64,000 nt of DNA from Streptomyces sp. NBC_01298. Lineage in GTDB: Bacteria; Actinomycetota; Actinomycetes; Streptomycetales; Streptomycetaceae. A program made the translations under genes and the position numbers. Positions 56,866-64,000 of the stretch are shown here, in pieces. The notes under the pieces are model-generated. The model saw nothing but the letters and a program-made list of their open reading frames with translations. It ran no database searches and was not told where the DNA came from. Where the stretch lies: positions 8,866,001-8,930,000 of the forward strand of contig NZ_CP108414.1 in NCBI RefSeq assembly GCF_035978755.1, written 5' to 3'. The first letter of the stretch is position 1, and each line of letters opens with the position of its first letter.

Positions 56866-57040
56866 TGCGACGGCGCCCCCTCAAGGGCATCCCGCTCCTG
56901 TCGCACCGCACCGCACCGCGCCGCCCCGCCCCTTCCCCGGCTCCGGCCCCGGCCCCGTCACGCCCATGACCACACGGGCGCAGCCCGGCACCGGCCGTGC
57001 GGAGCCTCATCCGTAGCCCCCCCCCGAAAGGACACCCGTC

Positions 57041-58039
57041 ATGGCTCGCAGAGCAGCCCTCGTCCTCACCGTCGTCCTTCTCGCCTCCTCGGCGCTGACC
57101 GCCTGCTCGACCGAGGGCCCCGCCTCCGCCCCGGCCTCCGGGGCCAAGTCGGGCTCCGGCGGCACGATCACCATGGGCTTCGCCCAGGTCGGCGCCGAGA
57201 GCGGTTGGCGTACCGCCAACACCAAGTCCGTCCAGGAGGCGGCGAAGAAGGCCGGGATCGAACTCAAGTTCTCCGACGCGCAGCAGAAGCAGGAGAACCA
57301 GATCAAGGCGATCCGCACCTTCATCCAGCAGAAGGTCGATGTGATCGCCTTTTCGCCGGTCGTGGAGTCCGGCTGGGACACGGTGCTCAAGGAGGCCAAG
57401 GACGCGGGCATCCCGGTCATCCTCACCGACCGGGCCGTGGACACCAAGGACACCTCCCTCTACAAGACCTTCCTGGGCTCGGACTTCGTCAAGGAGGGCA
57501 AGTCCGCGGGCGAGTGGCTGACCGGCGCGTACGCGAACGAACAGGGCCCGGTCAACATCGTCGAGCTCCAGGGCACCACGGGCTCGGCACCCGCCAACGA
57601 CCGCAAGGCCGGCTTCGCCGATGCCATCCGGGCCGACGGCAAGTTCAAGATCGTCGCCTCGCAGACGGGCGACTTCACCCGCGCCAAGGGCAAGGAGGTC
57701 ATGCAGGCGTTCCTGAAGTCCCAGAAGGACATCGATGTCCTCTACGCCCACAACGACGACATGGCCCTCGGCGCCATCCAGGCCATCGAGGAGTCCGGCA
57801 AGAAGCCCGGTACGGACATCAAGGTGATCTCGGTGGACGGGATCAAGGACGCCTTCGTCGCCATGACCGAGGGCAAGATCAACGTCGTGGTGGAGTGCAA
57901 CCCGATGCTCGGCGACCAGCTGATGGAGCTGGCCAAGAAGGTCGTGGCGGGGGAGAGCGTGCCGACCCGGGTCGAGACCCAGGAGGGCGTCTTCCCGCAG
58001 GACAAGGCCGCGGCCGCCCTGCCGTCCCGGAACTACTGA
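57041..58039 (+). CDS. YtfQ-like furanose-binding lipoprotein
   Basis: This 332-residue sugar-binding lipoprotein has lipobox LTAC (TVVLLASSALTAC). The type I fold includes MGFAQVGAESGWRTANTKSV, a pattern typical of E. coli YtfQ, which binds galactofuranose. Other segments are VIAFSPVVESGWDTVLKEAK, PVILTDRAVD, VNIVELQGTTGSAPANDRKA and VLYAHNDDMALGAIQAIEES. Next to araBA and regulated by the same motif as GH62, it probably binds L-arabinofuranose or L-arabinose. It is the first gene of a four-gene importer operon followed by an aldose epimerase. A small hairpin follows at 58059-58087. Confidence 0.88.
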   Translation: MARRAALVLTVVLLASSALTACSTEGPASAPASGAKSGSGGTITMGFAQVGAESGWRTANTKSVQEAAKKAGIELKFSDAQQKQENQIKAIRTFIQQKVDVIAFSPVVESGWDTVLKEAKDAGIPVILTDRAVDTKDTSLYKTFLGSDFVKEGKSAGEWLTGAYANEQGPVNIVELQGTTGSAPANDRKAGFADAIRADGKFKIVASQTGDFTRAKGKEVMQAFLKSQKDIDVLYAHNDDMALGAIQAIEESGKKPGTDIKVISVDGIKDAFVAMTEGKINVVVECNPMLGDQLMELAKKVVAGESVPTRVETQEGVFPQDKAAAALPSRNY

Positions 58040-58058
58040 CGCGACAGGTTCCGGTGCC

Positions 58059-58087
58059 GGAGGAGGCCCGGCTCCGGTGCCTCCTTC
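58059..58087. terminator. Short hairpin after YtfQ-like gene
   Basis: GGAGGAGGC and GCCTCCTTC pair at 8 of 9 positions around an 11-base loop, between the binding-protein and ATPase genes. Confidence 0.4.
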
Positions 58088-58133
58088 ACCCTCCGGAGCC
58101 CGCTCCACCACCCCACACATGAGAGGAGGGCGG

Positions 58134-59693
58134 ATGACGCATCCGTCCACCCCACCGGCCACGGGCGCCGGCGGCCCGCGGCCGGTCCTGGAAGCCCACG
58201 ACATCCGCAAGCGGTTCCCGGGCGTGCTCGCCCTCGACGGAGTCGCCCTGCGGCTCTTCCCCGGTGAGGTGCACGCCCTGATGGGTGAGAACGGCGCCGG
58301 GAAGTCCACCTTGATCAAGGTGCTCACCGGTGTCCACCCCGCCGACGGCGGCGCCATCCTCGTGGACGGCCGGCCCCACGCGTTCACGGACCCCCTCCAG
58401 GCGCAACAGGCCGGAATCAGCACCGTTTACCAGGAGGTCAACCTCTGCCCGAACATCTCGGTGGCCGAGAACATCCTCATCGGGCGCGAACCGCGCCGGT
58501 TCGGCCTCATCCACTGGTCGGCCACGCGGCAGCGGGCGGCAGAGCTGCTGACGGAACTCGACCTCGACCTGGACGTCACCAGTCTGCTCGATTCGCACTC
58601 CCTGGCGGTGCAGCAACTGGTCGCCATAGTCCGGGCGGTGGACGTCTCGGCGAAGGTGCTCGTGCTGGACGAACCCACCTCCAGCCTGGATCGCGAGGAG
58701 GTCGCCCAGCTCTTCACCCTGGTACGGCGCCTGCGGGACCGCGGTGTGGCCATCCTGTTCGTCACGCACTTCCTCGACCAGGTGTTCGACCTCTGCGACC
58801 GCGTCACCATCCTGCGCAACGGCAGGCTGGAAGGCGAGTACCCGATCGGGGAACTCACCCCGGTGACGCTGGTGCAGCGCATGATCGGCGGAGAACTGGC
58901 CACCCTCGACCAGCTGTCCGGCCGCGCCCACGAGGAAGCGGCCGAACGGGCGACCGGCGAGCCGTTCCTCCGGGCCCGCCAGCTGACCCGTACGGGCTCG
59001 ATCGAACCGTACGACCTCGACATCCATGCCGGCGAGGTCATCGGACTGGCCGGCCTCCTGGGCTCGGGCCGCACCGAGGCGGCGCGCCTCCTGTTCGGCG
59101 CGGACAGCGCGGACGCCGGAGAAGTGAGCATCGAGGGCGAGAAGGTGGTCCTGCGCAGCCCCCGCCACGCCATCGCCCGGGGCATCGCGTTCTGCTCCGA
59201 GAACCGCAAGTCCGAGGGACTGGTGGGCGAGCTCACGGTCCGCGAGAACATCATCCTCGCGTTGCAGGCCGCCCGCGGCTGGACCAGGCCGCTGGCCCGC
59301 GCGAAACAGGACGAACTGGCACGGCACTGGATCGAAGCCCTGGACATCCGCCCCGCCGACCCCGAAGCGCAGGTGCGCCACCTCAGCGGAGGCAACCAGC
59401 AGAAGGTCCTCCTCGCGCGCTGGCTGCTGACCGCACCCCGGCTCCTGATCCTCGACGAACCCACCCGGGGCATCGACATCGGAGCCAAGGCGGAGATCCA
59501 GAAACTCGTGGCCCGCCTGGCGGGCGAAGGCACCGCCGTGCTGTTCATCTCGGCGGAACTCGAAGAGGTCCTGCGCCTGAGCCACCGCATCGCCGTGCTC
59601 CGGGACCACCGCATGGTGGCCACCCTCGCGAACGACGACACCGTCACGCCCGAACGCCTCCTCACCACCATCGCCACCGGATCGGACTCATGA
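58134..59693 (+). CDS. YtfR-like sugar ABC ATPase
   Basis: This tandem-domain ATPase has 519 residues from the ATG at 58134 behind GAGGAGGG. The first half has Walker [15 protein letters not shown] near residue 48 and Walker B KVLVLDEPTSSLD, with a degenerate signature (SLAVQQLVAIVRAV). The second half has GLLGSGRTEAARLL near 310, signature [14 protein letters not shown] and Walker [13 protein letters not shown]. It energises the two permeases. Its stop overlaps the next start in ATGA (59690-59693), so translation is coupled. Confidence 0.93.
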   Translation: MTHPSTPPATGAGGPRPVLEAHDIRKRFPGVLALDGVALRLFPGEVHALMGENGAGKSTLIKVLTGVHPADGGAILVDGRPHAFTDPLQAQQAGISTVYQEVNLCPNISVAENILIGREPRRFGLIHWSATRQRAAELLTELDLDLDVTSLLDSHSLAVQQLVAIVRAVDVSAKVLVLDEPTSSLDREEVAQLFTLVRRLRDRGVAILFVTHFLDQVFDLCDRVTILRNGRLEGEYPIGELTPVTLVQRMIGGELATLDQLSGRAHEEAAERATGEPFLRARQLTRTGSIEPYDLDIHAGEVIGLAGLLGSGRTEAARLLFGADSADAGEVSIEGEKVVLRSPRHAIARGIAFCSENRKSEGLVGELTVRENIILALQAARGWTRPLARAKQDELARHWIEALDIRPADPEAQVRHLSGGNQQKVLLARWLLTAPRLLILDEPTRGIDIGAKAEIQKLVARLAGEGTAVLFISAELEEVLRLSHRIAVLRDHRMVATLANDDTVTPERLLTTIATGSDS

Positions 59694-60790
59694 CCACCCA
59701 GCCCGCCAAGTCCGAGGCGGCCGCCGCGATCGGGAGACGGCTGGCCAGCCACCGCCTGCTGTGGCCCGCGCTCATCCTGCTCGCCCTGCTCCTCGGCAAC
59801 CTCGCGTTCCACCACGACTTCTTCTCCGTCCGCGTACGCGACGGCCATCTCTACGGCAGCCTCATCGACATCCTCCAGTTCGGTGCGCCACTCATCCTGG
59901 TGGCGCTCGGCATGACCCTGGTCATCGCCACCCGCGGGATCGACCTCTCGGTGGGTTCCACCGTCGCCATCGCCGGCGCCCTCGCCTGCGGGCACATCTC
60001 CACCGCCGCGCATCCCGGCAGCGTCGCCACTCTGCTCACGGCCGTCGCCCTCGCGCTCGGCGTCGCCCTCGTGCTGGGCCTGGCCAACGGCTTCCTGGTG
60101 TCCGGGCTGGGGGTACAGCCCATCGTGGCCACCTTGATCCTCATGGTCGCGGGCCGCGGCGTCGCCCAGCTGATCACGGACGGCCAGATCGTCACCGTGA
60201 CCAGCGCCCCCTACAAAATGATCGGCGGGGGCTACTGGCTGACCTTCCCGTTCGCCGTCCTCCTGGCGGCCGCCCTCGTCGCGCTCACCGCCCTCGTCAC
60301 CCGCCGCAGCGCACTCGGCATGCTCATCGAGTCCGTCGGCGGCAACCCCGCCGCCAGCCGCCTGGTCGGCATCCGCGCCGGCGGCCTCCTCGCCCTGGTC
60401 TACGTCTTCAGCGCGCTGTGCGCCGCCGTCGCCGGGCTGATGATCAGCTCCAACGTCTCCAGCGCCGACGGCAACAACGCAGGCCTGTGGATCGAGCTCG
60501 ACGCGATCCTCGCCGTCGTCGTCGGCGGCACCGCACTGACCGGAGGACGCTTCTCCCTCGGCGGCACCGTCCTCGGCGCACTGATCATCCAGACCCTGTC
60601 CACCACCGTCTACACCCTCGGTGTCCCACCCGAGACCACCCTCGTCTTCAAGGCCTTCGTCGTCATCGTCGTCTGCCTCGTGCAGTCCCCGGTCTTCCGG
60701 GCCAAGGTCCTGCGCCGCCGCGGGACGACCACTCCCCGATCCCACACCCCGGCGGGCGCCACCCCGCAGCAGCAGGAGGTACGCGCATGA
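59690..60790 (+). CDS. YtfT-like sugar ABC permease
   Basis: This 366-residue CUT2 permease has about nine to ten helices. The family signature VIATRGIDLSVGSTVAIAGA is near residue 80 and GGNPAASRLVGIRAGGLLA near 220. It carries GGTALTGGRFSLGGTVLGAL in the last third, as in E. coli YtfT. It overlaps both neighbours by ATGA. With the second permease it forms a heterodimeric channel, the arrangement that distinguishes YtfQRT-YjfF systems from importers with one permease. Confidence 0.92.
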   Translation: MTTQPAKSEAAAAIGRRLASHRLLWPALILLALLLGNLAFHHDFFSVRVRDGHLYGSLIDILQFGAPLILVALGMTLVIATRGIDLSVGSTVAIAGALACGHISTAAHPGSVATLLTAVALALGVALVLGLANGFLVSGLGVQPIVATLILMVAGRGVAQLITDGQIVTVTSAPYKMIGGGYWLTFPFAVLLAAALVALTALVTRRSALGMLIESVGGNPAASRLVGIRAGGLLALVYVFSALCAAVAGLMISSNVSSADGNNAGLWIELDAILAVVVGGTALTGGRFSLGGTVLGALIIQTLSTTVYTLGVPPETTLVFKAFVVIVVCLVQSPVFRAKVLRRRGTTTPRSHTPAGATPQQQEVRA

Positions 60791-61809
60791 GTACCGGCAT
60801 CGCGAGCGCCGCCGCGCACCTCACCCGCCCCTTCGCGACCGTGTCCCCGCGCACCCGCACCCGTATCCCACTGATCGTCACGGCCGTCCTGCTGGCCGTC
60901 ATGTTCGGCGTCGGATCGGTGCGCTACGAGGGCTTCCTCTCCGCGCAGGTCGTACTGAACCTGCTGATCGACAACGGATTCCTCCTGGTCGTCGCGGTTG
61001 GGGCGACCTTCGTCATCCTCACCGGCGGCATCGATCTGTCCGTCGGCTCCATGGTGGCCCTGTCGACCATGCTCACCGCCTGGCTGGTCGAGTCGCACGG
61101 CTGGCCCCTGGCCACCGTCATCCCCCTGGTCCTGCTCGTCGGCGCCGCGAGCGGGACGCTCATGGGCTGGATCATCCACACCTTCGAGATACAGCCGTTC
61201 ATCGTCACCCTGGCCGGCATGTTCCTCGCCCGCGGGCTCTGCTACACGATCAGCACCGAATCCATCACGATCAGCGACCCCACCACGGCGGGAATCGCGC
61301 AGACCCGGCTGTACGGCCCGGGAGGACTGTTCGTCTCGATCCCGGTGGTCATCGCCCTGGCCGTGCTGGCGATCGCCTTCGTCGTCCTGCACCACACGCG
61401 CTTCGGCCGCAACGTGTACGCGCTGGGCGGCAACGAGTCCTCCGCTCGGCTGATGGGTCTTCCGACGGGCTTCACCAAGATCGCCGCATACGCCGTCAGC
61501 GGCCTGTGCTCCGCACTCGGCGGCCTGCTGCTGACCTTCTACATGCTCTCCGGCTACGCCCTCCACGCCATGGGCATGGAACTCGACGCGATCGCCGCCG
61601 CCGTGATCGGCGGCACGCTGCTGACCGGAGGCTCCGGCTTCGTCCTGGGCACCGCCCTCGGCGTGCTCGTCCTCGGCATGATCCAGACGGTCATCAACTT
61701 CCAGGGCACGCTCAGCTCCTGGTGGACCCGGATCGTCATCGGCGCCCTGCTGCTCGTGTTCATCGTGCTGCAACGCCTGATGAGCGGTCGCCGCCCCGCC
61801 ACCGACTGA
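60787..61809 (+). CDS. YjfF-like sugar ABC permease
   Basis: This 340-residue CUT2 permease overlaps the YtfT-like gene by four bases. Signature regions are FVILTGGIDLSVGSMVALST near residue 75, GGNESSARLMGLPTGFTKIA near 218 and AAAVIGGTLLTGGSGFVLGT near 277. It is the second half of the channel. Start and length agree with YjfF. Like its partners it probably imports L-arabinofuranose, inferred from araBA, GH62 and the shared operators. Confidence 0.92.
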   Translation: MSTGIASAAAHLTRPFATVSPRTRTRIPLIVTAVLLAVMFGVGSVRYEGFLSAQVVLNLLIDNGFLLVVAVGATFVILTGGIDLSVGSMVALSTMLTAWLVESHGWPLATVIPLVLLVGAASGTLMGWIIHTFEIQPFIVTLAGMFLARGLCYTISTESITISDPTTAGIAQTRLYGPGGLFVSIPVVIALAVLAIAFVVLHHTRFGRNVYALGGNESSARLMGLPTGFTKIAAYAVSGLCSALGGLLLTFYMLSGYALHAMGMELDAIAAAVIGGTLLTGGSGFVLGTALGVLVLGMIQTVINFQGTLSSWWTRIVIGALLLVFIVLQRLMSGRRPATD

Positions 61810-61920
61810 CTCCGGCTCCGGCTCCGCAGCCCACCCGCCCGTGCCACCGCGTTCGCGTGCCGTGATCAGAGCTTGGTCCCGGCGCACATCCGGTGGACCG
61901 ACTTTCCAGGGAATGCCGTC

Positions 61921-63045
61921 ATGGAACACGCATACGAATCTGTCGATCAGGCCGCCGAGCCCAGGCAGACGGCCGCCTGTCCGCGGACGGCCCGCCCCCT
62001 GCGCCTGGACGATGGGGGAACGGGGGAGAGGTGGCGGTTCGGCTTCCCCGGCAGGGCCCGTGCCGAGGTCCACACGCGCGGCGCCCGGCTCCGTTCACTG
62101 ATCCTGCCGGACCGCTGGGGCCACACCGCCGACGTGGTGCTCGCGCCCCGCGACCCCGCCGCCCGCGAGGGCTCCGCACGCTACTTCGGTGCGACGGTGG
62201 GCCGTTACGCCAACCGCATCGCACGCGGCGGGCTCGTGGTCGACGGCGTCACCCACCAGCTCGCCACCCAGGAGACCGGGCACACCTTGCACGGTGGTCC
62301 CGACGGGTTCGACCAGCGCCTGTGGCGGTGCGAACCCTTCCACTCGGCGCACCGCACCGGTGTCCGGCTGTTTCTGCACAGCCCCGACGGCGACCAGGGA
62401 TTCCCCGGTGCCCTGAACGTGCGCCTCACCTACACGCTGGACCGCGGCGACAACCTGGCGATGTCGTACCAGGCGGTCGCCGACGCGCCGACGATCGTCA
62501 ACCTCACCAACCACGCCTACTGGAACCTCGAAGGGGAGGGGCGGGGCAACGTCCTGGCCCACCACCTCCAGGTCGCGGCCCCCCTCTACACCCCCGTCGA
62601 CGCCGAGTTGATCCCCGAAGGCTCCCACCGCCCGGTCAGCGACACCCCGTTCGACCTCCGCCGGCACCGGCGTCTCTCCGACGCCCTGACCCATACGGAG
62701 GCGCAACTGGCCCTCGCCGGCGGAGGCTTCGATCACAACTGGGTCCTCGACGACGCCCGGCGGGACAGTCCTCGTAAGGCCGCCGTGCTGTACGCCCCCG
62801 CATCCGGCCGCCGCATGGAGGTGCGCACCACGGAGCCGGGCATCCAGGTCTACACCGCGCAAGGCCTGACCGGTGACATCACGGGCAAGGCAGGCCGGCC
62901 GTACCACGCCTACGCGGGGGTCGCGCTGGAGACCCAGCACTTCCCGGACTCCCCGAACCGCCCCGACTACCCGACGGTCGTCCTGCGCCCGGGCGAGCTG
63001 TACCGGTCGACCACGATCCACAGTTTCACCACGGTCGCTGCCTGA
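61921..63045 (+). CDS. galM: Aldose 1-epimerase (mutarotase)
   Basis: This 374-residue aldose epimerase interconverts alpha and beta anomers in the cytoplasm. The catalytic His is in VNLTNHAYWNLEG near residue 200 and the Glu in VALETQHFPDSPNRPDYPT near 345. Other conserved segments are YFGATVGRYANRIARGG, HTLHGGPDGFDQRLW and DHNWVLDD. The start is taken at ATG 61921. The first 35 residues are variable, so a later start is possible. It follows the importer by 111 bases. Together they suggest that the imported sugar must be re-equilibrated before AraA. A perfect terminator follows. Confidence 0.92.
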   Translation: MEHAYESVDQAAEPRQTAACPRTARPLRLDDGGTGERWRFGFPGRARAEVHTRGARLRSLILPDRWGHTADVVLAPRDPAAREGSARYFGATVGRYANRIARGGLVVDGVTHQLATQETGHTLHGGPDGFDQRLWRCEPFHSAHRTGVRLFLHSPDGDQGFPGALNVRLTYTLDRGDNLAMSYQAVADAPTIVNLTNHAYWNLEGEGRGNVLAHHLQVAAPLYTPVDAELIPEGSHRPVSDTPFDLRRHRRLSDALTHTEAQLALAGGGFDHNWVLDDARRDSPRKAAVLYAPASGRRMEVRTTEPGIQVYTAQGLTGDITGKAGRPYHAYAGVALETQHFPDSPNRPDYPTVVLRPGELYRSTTIHSFTTVAA

Positions 63046-63064
63046 GAGGGGCGGCGGCGGCCGT

Positions 63065-63102
63065 AGCCGCTGTCCGGTGCCGGGGGGCACCGGACAGCGG
63101 CT
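63065..63102. terminator. Intrinsic terminator after aldose epimerase
   Basis: AGCCGCTGTCCGGTGCC and GGCACCGGACAGCGGCT pair perfectly over 17 bases around GGGG, followed by TT on the plus strand. It separates the arabinose operon from the convergent regulator. Confidence 0.9.
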
Positions 63103-63189
63103 TTGGTGCCTGCGCCCGGTTTCCGCGTACGAAGACGCGCCCGGGGCCCGGCCTCCTGCGAGAGGGGCCAACGGCCGGGCACGTGGGGG

Positions 63190-64000
63190 TCATTCGCCGG
63201 GGGGAGCGATCCTGCGGGCCGTGCTGGCGCGCACGATGAGCTCGGGCGCCACCACCAGGTGGGTCGACTCGTCGGTCCTGCCCTCGATGTGGTCCAGGAG
63301 CAGCCCGATGCTGTCGCGGCCGAGCGAGGCGAAGTCCTGGCGGATCGTCGTCAGCGGGGGCGGGAAGAACTCCGCCTCGGGGATGTCGTCGAAGCCGGCG
63401 ACCGCCACGTCCTCGGGCGTCCGCAGGCCCGCTTCCCGCAGGGCCCGTAGGACACCGAGGGCCATCTGGTCGTTGGCGACGAACACCGCGGTGAGGCCGG
63501 CTCCCTGCCCTCGTGATGCCAGGACCCGCCCCGCCAGCTGCTGGCCGGCCTGGTATCCCGACAGTGGGCTCCAGTCACCTCGCAGTACGGGCGGCACCTC
63601 GGCGCCGGCATCGCGCAGCGCGTCCTGCCACCCCTGTGTGCGGGCCTCGCTCTCGAGCCAGTCGGGGGGGCCCGCCACGTGCCACACCGTGGCGTGGCCC
63701 GATGCGAGAAGGTGCTCCGTGATCATGCGGGCGCCGAGGTTCTGGTCCAGCGACACCCCCGGCAGGTCGAGGGTGTGGCCGCCTTCCACGGTGACCACGG
63801 GACACGGTGCCTCCAATGCCGCGAGGGCGCGCACCGCGGCGCGTTGCGGGGTGACGGCGACGATGCCCTCCACGCCCCATCCGGCGAGGTGCTGCATGGC
63901 CTCGGCGAGGGCCGTCTGCGTGGCGGTGCGCAGCGTGACGGCGGACGTCAGGTAGCCGCGGTCCCGAGCCGCCTCCTGCACTCCCGCCACGGTGCTGGCG
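63190..64000 (-). CDS. LacI-family regulator, cut by window end
   Basis: The last 270 residues of a LacI-type repressor are present. The DNA-binding N-terminus lies beyond position 64000. The sensor domain is clear: GVEGIVAVTPQRAAVRALAA, CPVVTVEGGHTLDLPGVSLD, QNLGARMITEHLLASGHATV, AVFVANDQMALGVLRALREA, VAVAGFDDIPEAEFFPPPLT and the closing LIVRASTARRIAPP. It is convergent with the arabinose importer operon. By position it is the best candidate to bind the TGTKAGCGCTMACA-type operators near araB, the importer and GH62. The HTH that would decide this is not in the window. Confidence 0.88.
   Translation of the reverse strand, partial: ASTVAGVQEAARDRGYLTSAVTLRTATQTALAEAMQHLAGWGVEGIVAVTPQRAAVRALAALEAPCPVVTVEGGHTLDLPGVSLDQNLGARMITEHLLASGHATVWHVAGPPDWLESEARTQGWQDALRDAGAEVPPVLRGDWSPLSGYQAGQQLAGRVLASRGQGAGLTAVFVANDQMALGVLRALREAGLRTPEDVAVAGFDDIPEAEFFPPPLTTIRQDFASLGRDSIGLLLDHIEGRTDESTHLVVAPELIVRASTARRIAPPGE

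Larger units (their letters stand above)
56501..57040. other. Divergent araB / importer control region
   Basis: This 540-base interval contains no gene that I can support. It carries two LacI-type operators, one near each divergent gene (56610-56625 and 56850-56865), about 240 bases apart. That spacing would allow DNA looping by a repressor dimer pair. Confidence 0.7.

Overview
The window is high-GC DNA with strong third-position G/C bias, GTG and TTG starts, Tat and lipoprotein signals, and secreted glycoside hydrolases carrying CBM2 and ricin-type modules. The operators are TGGGAGCGCTCCCA and LacI-type. All of this points to a soil Streptomyces that degrades plant cell walls. The ceb cluster (cebR, cebE, cebF, cebG, bglC) is in the gene order known from Streptomyces.

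Layout. (1) 1-11 kb is loose, partly decayed sequence: a DUF4241-like protein, an unrecognised protein, a quinone oxidoreductase, a membrane protein with a TPR-like N-terminus, an NHL beta-propeller and a fused ABC exporter. Relics lie between them. (2) 10.9-21.8 kb is one minus-strand sugar or oligo-uronide locus: a DeoR-HTH/periplasmic-binding fusion regulator, a CUT1 importer, a 2-hydroxyacid dehydrogenase, a Tat-exported beta-propeller, a heparin-lyase-I-like lyase, a ROK kinase and a frameshifted Gfo/Idh/MocA oxidoreductase. (3) 22.8-28 kb holds a ricin-CBM/GH74 xyloglucanase, an anti-sigma-like protein with an outside domain, its ECF sigma factor and an expansin-like protein. (4) 28.2-39 kb is pentose use: a ChvE/MmsA/MmsB-type importer, a GH62 arabinofuranosidase, and xylA facing xylB plus a ROK regulator. 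(5) 39-53 kb is cellulose use: bglC, cebGFE, cebR, then GH6, GH48 and GH12 cellulases. (6) 53-64 kb is arabinose use: araA, araB, a YtfQ/R/T/YjfF-type importer, an aldose epimerase and a LacI-type regulator cut by the window end.

How the genes fit together. GH6 and GH48 (and GH12, if functional) release cellobiose outside the cell. CebEFG imports it and BglC cleaves it, with CebR as repressor: two perfect operators lie between cebR and cebE, one perfect operator precedes GH48, and degenerate ones precede bglC and the GH12 gene. GH74 and the expansin would loosen xyloglucan-coated walls. GH62 frees L-arabinofuranose from arabinoxylan. XylA/XylB and AraA/AraB channel pentoses toward xylulose 5-phosphate. 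AraD, which arabinose use needs, is not in the window.

The most notable points are: (a) a TGG-to-TGA-type stop inside the GH12 cellulase that removes the second catalytic Glu and the CBM2; (b) a shared TGTKWGCGCTMACA-type operator at four sugar genes and also in front of the ECF sigma gene; (c) the sigma/anti-sigma pair beside GH74 and expansin, which may be a wall-sensing circuit; (d) an apparently uncharacterised lyase/propeller catabolic locus with a one-base deletion in its oxidoreductase; and (e) hairpins between the binding-protein gene and the next transporter gene in several importer operons.
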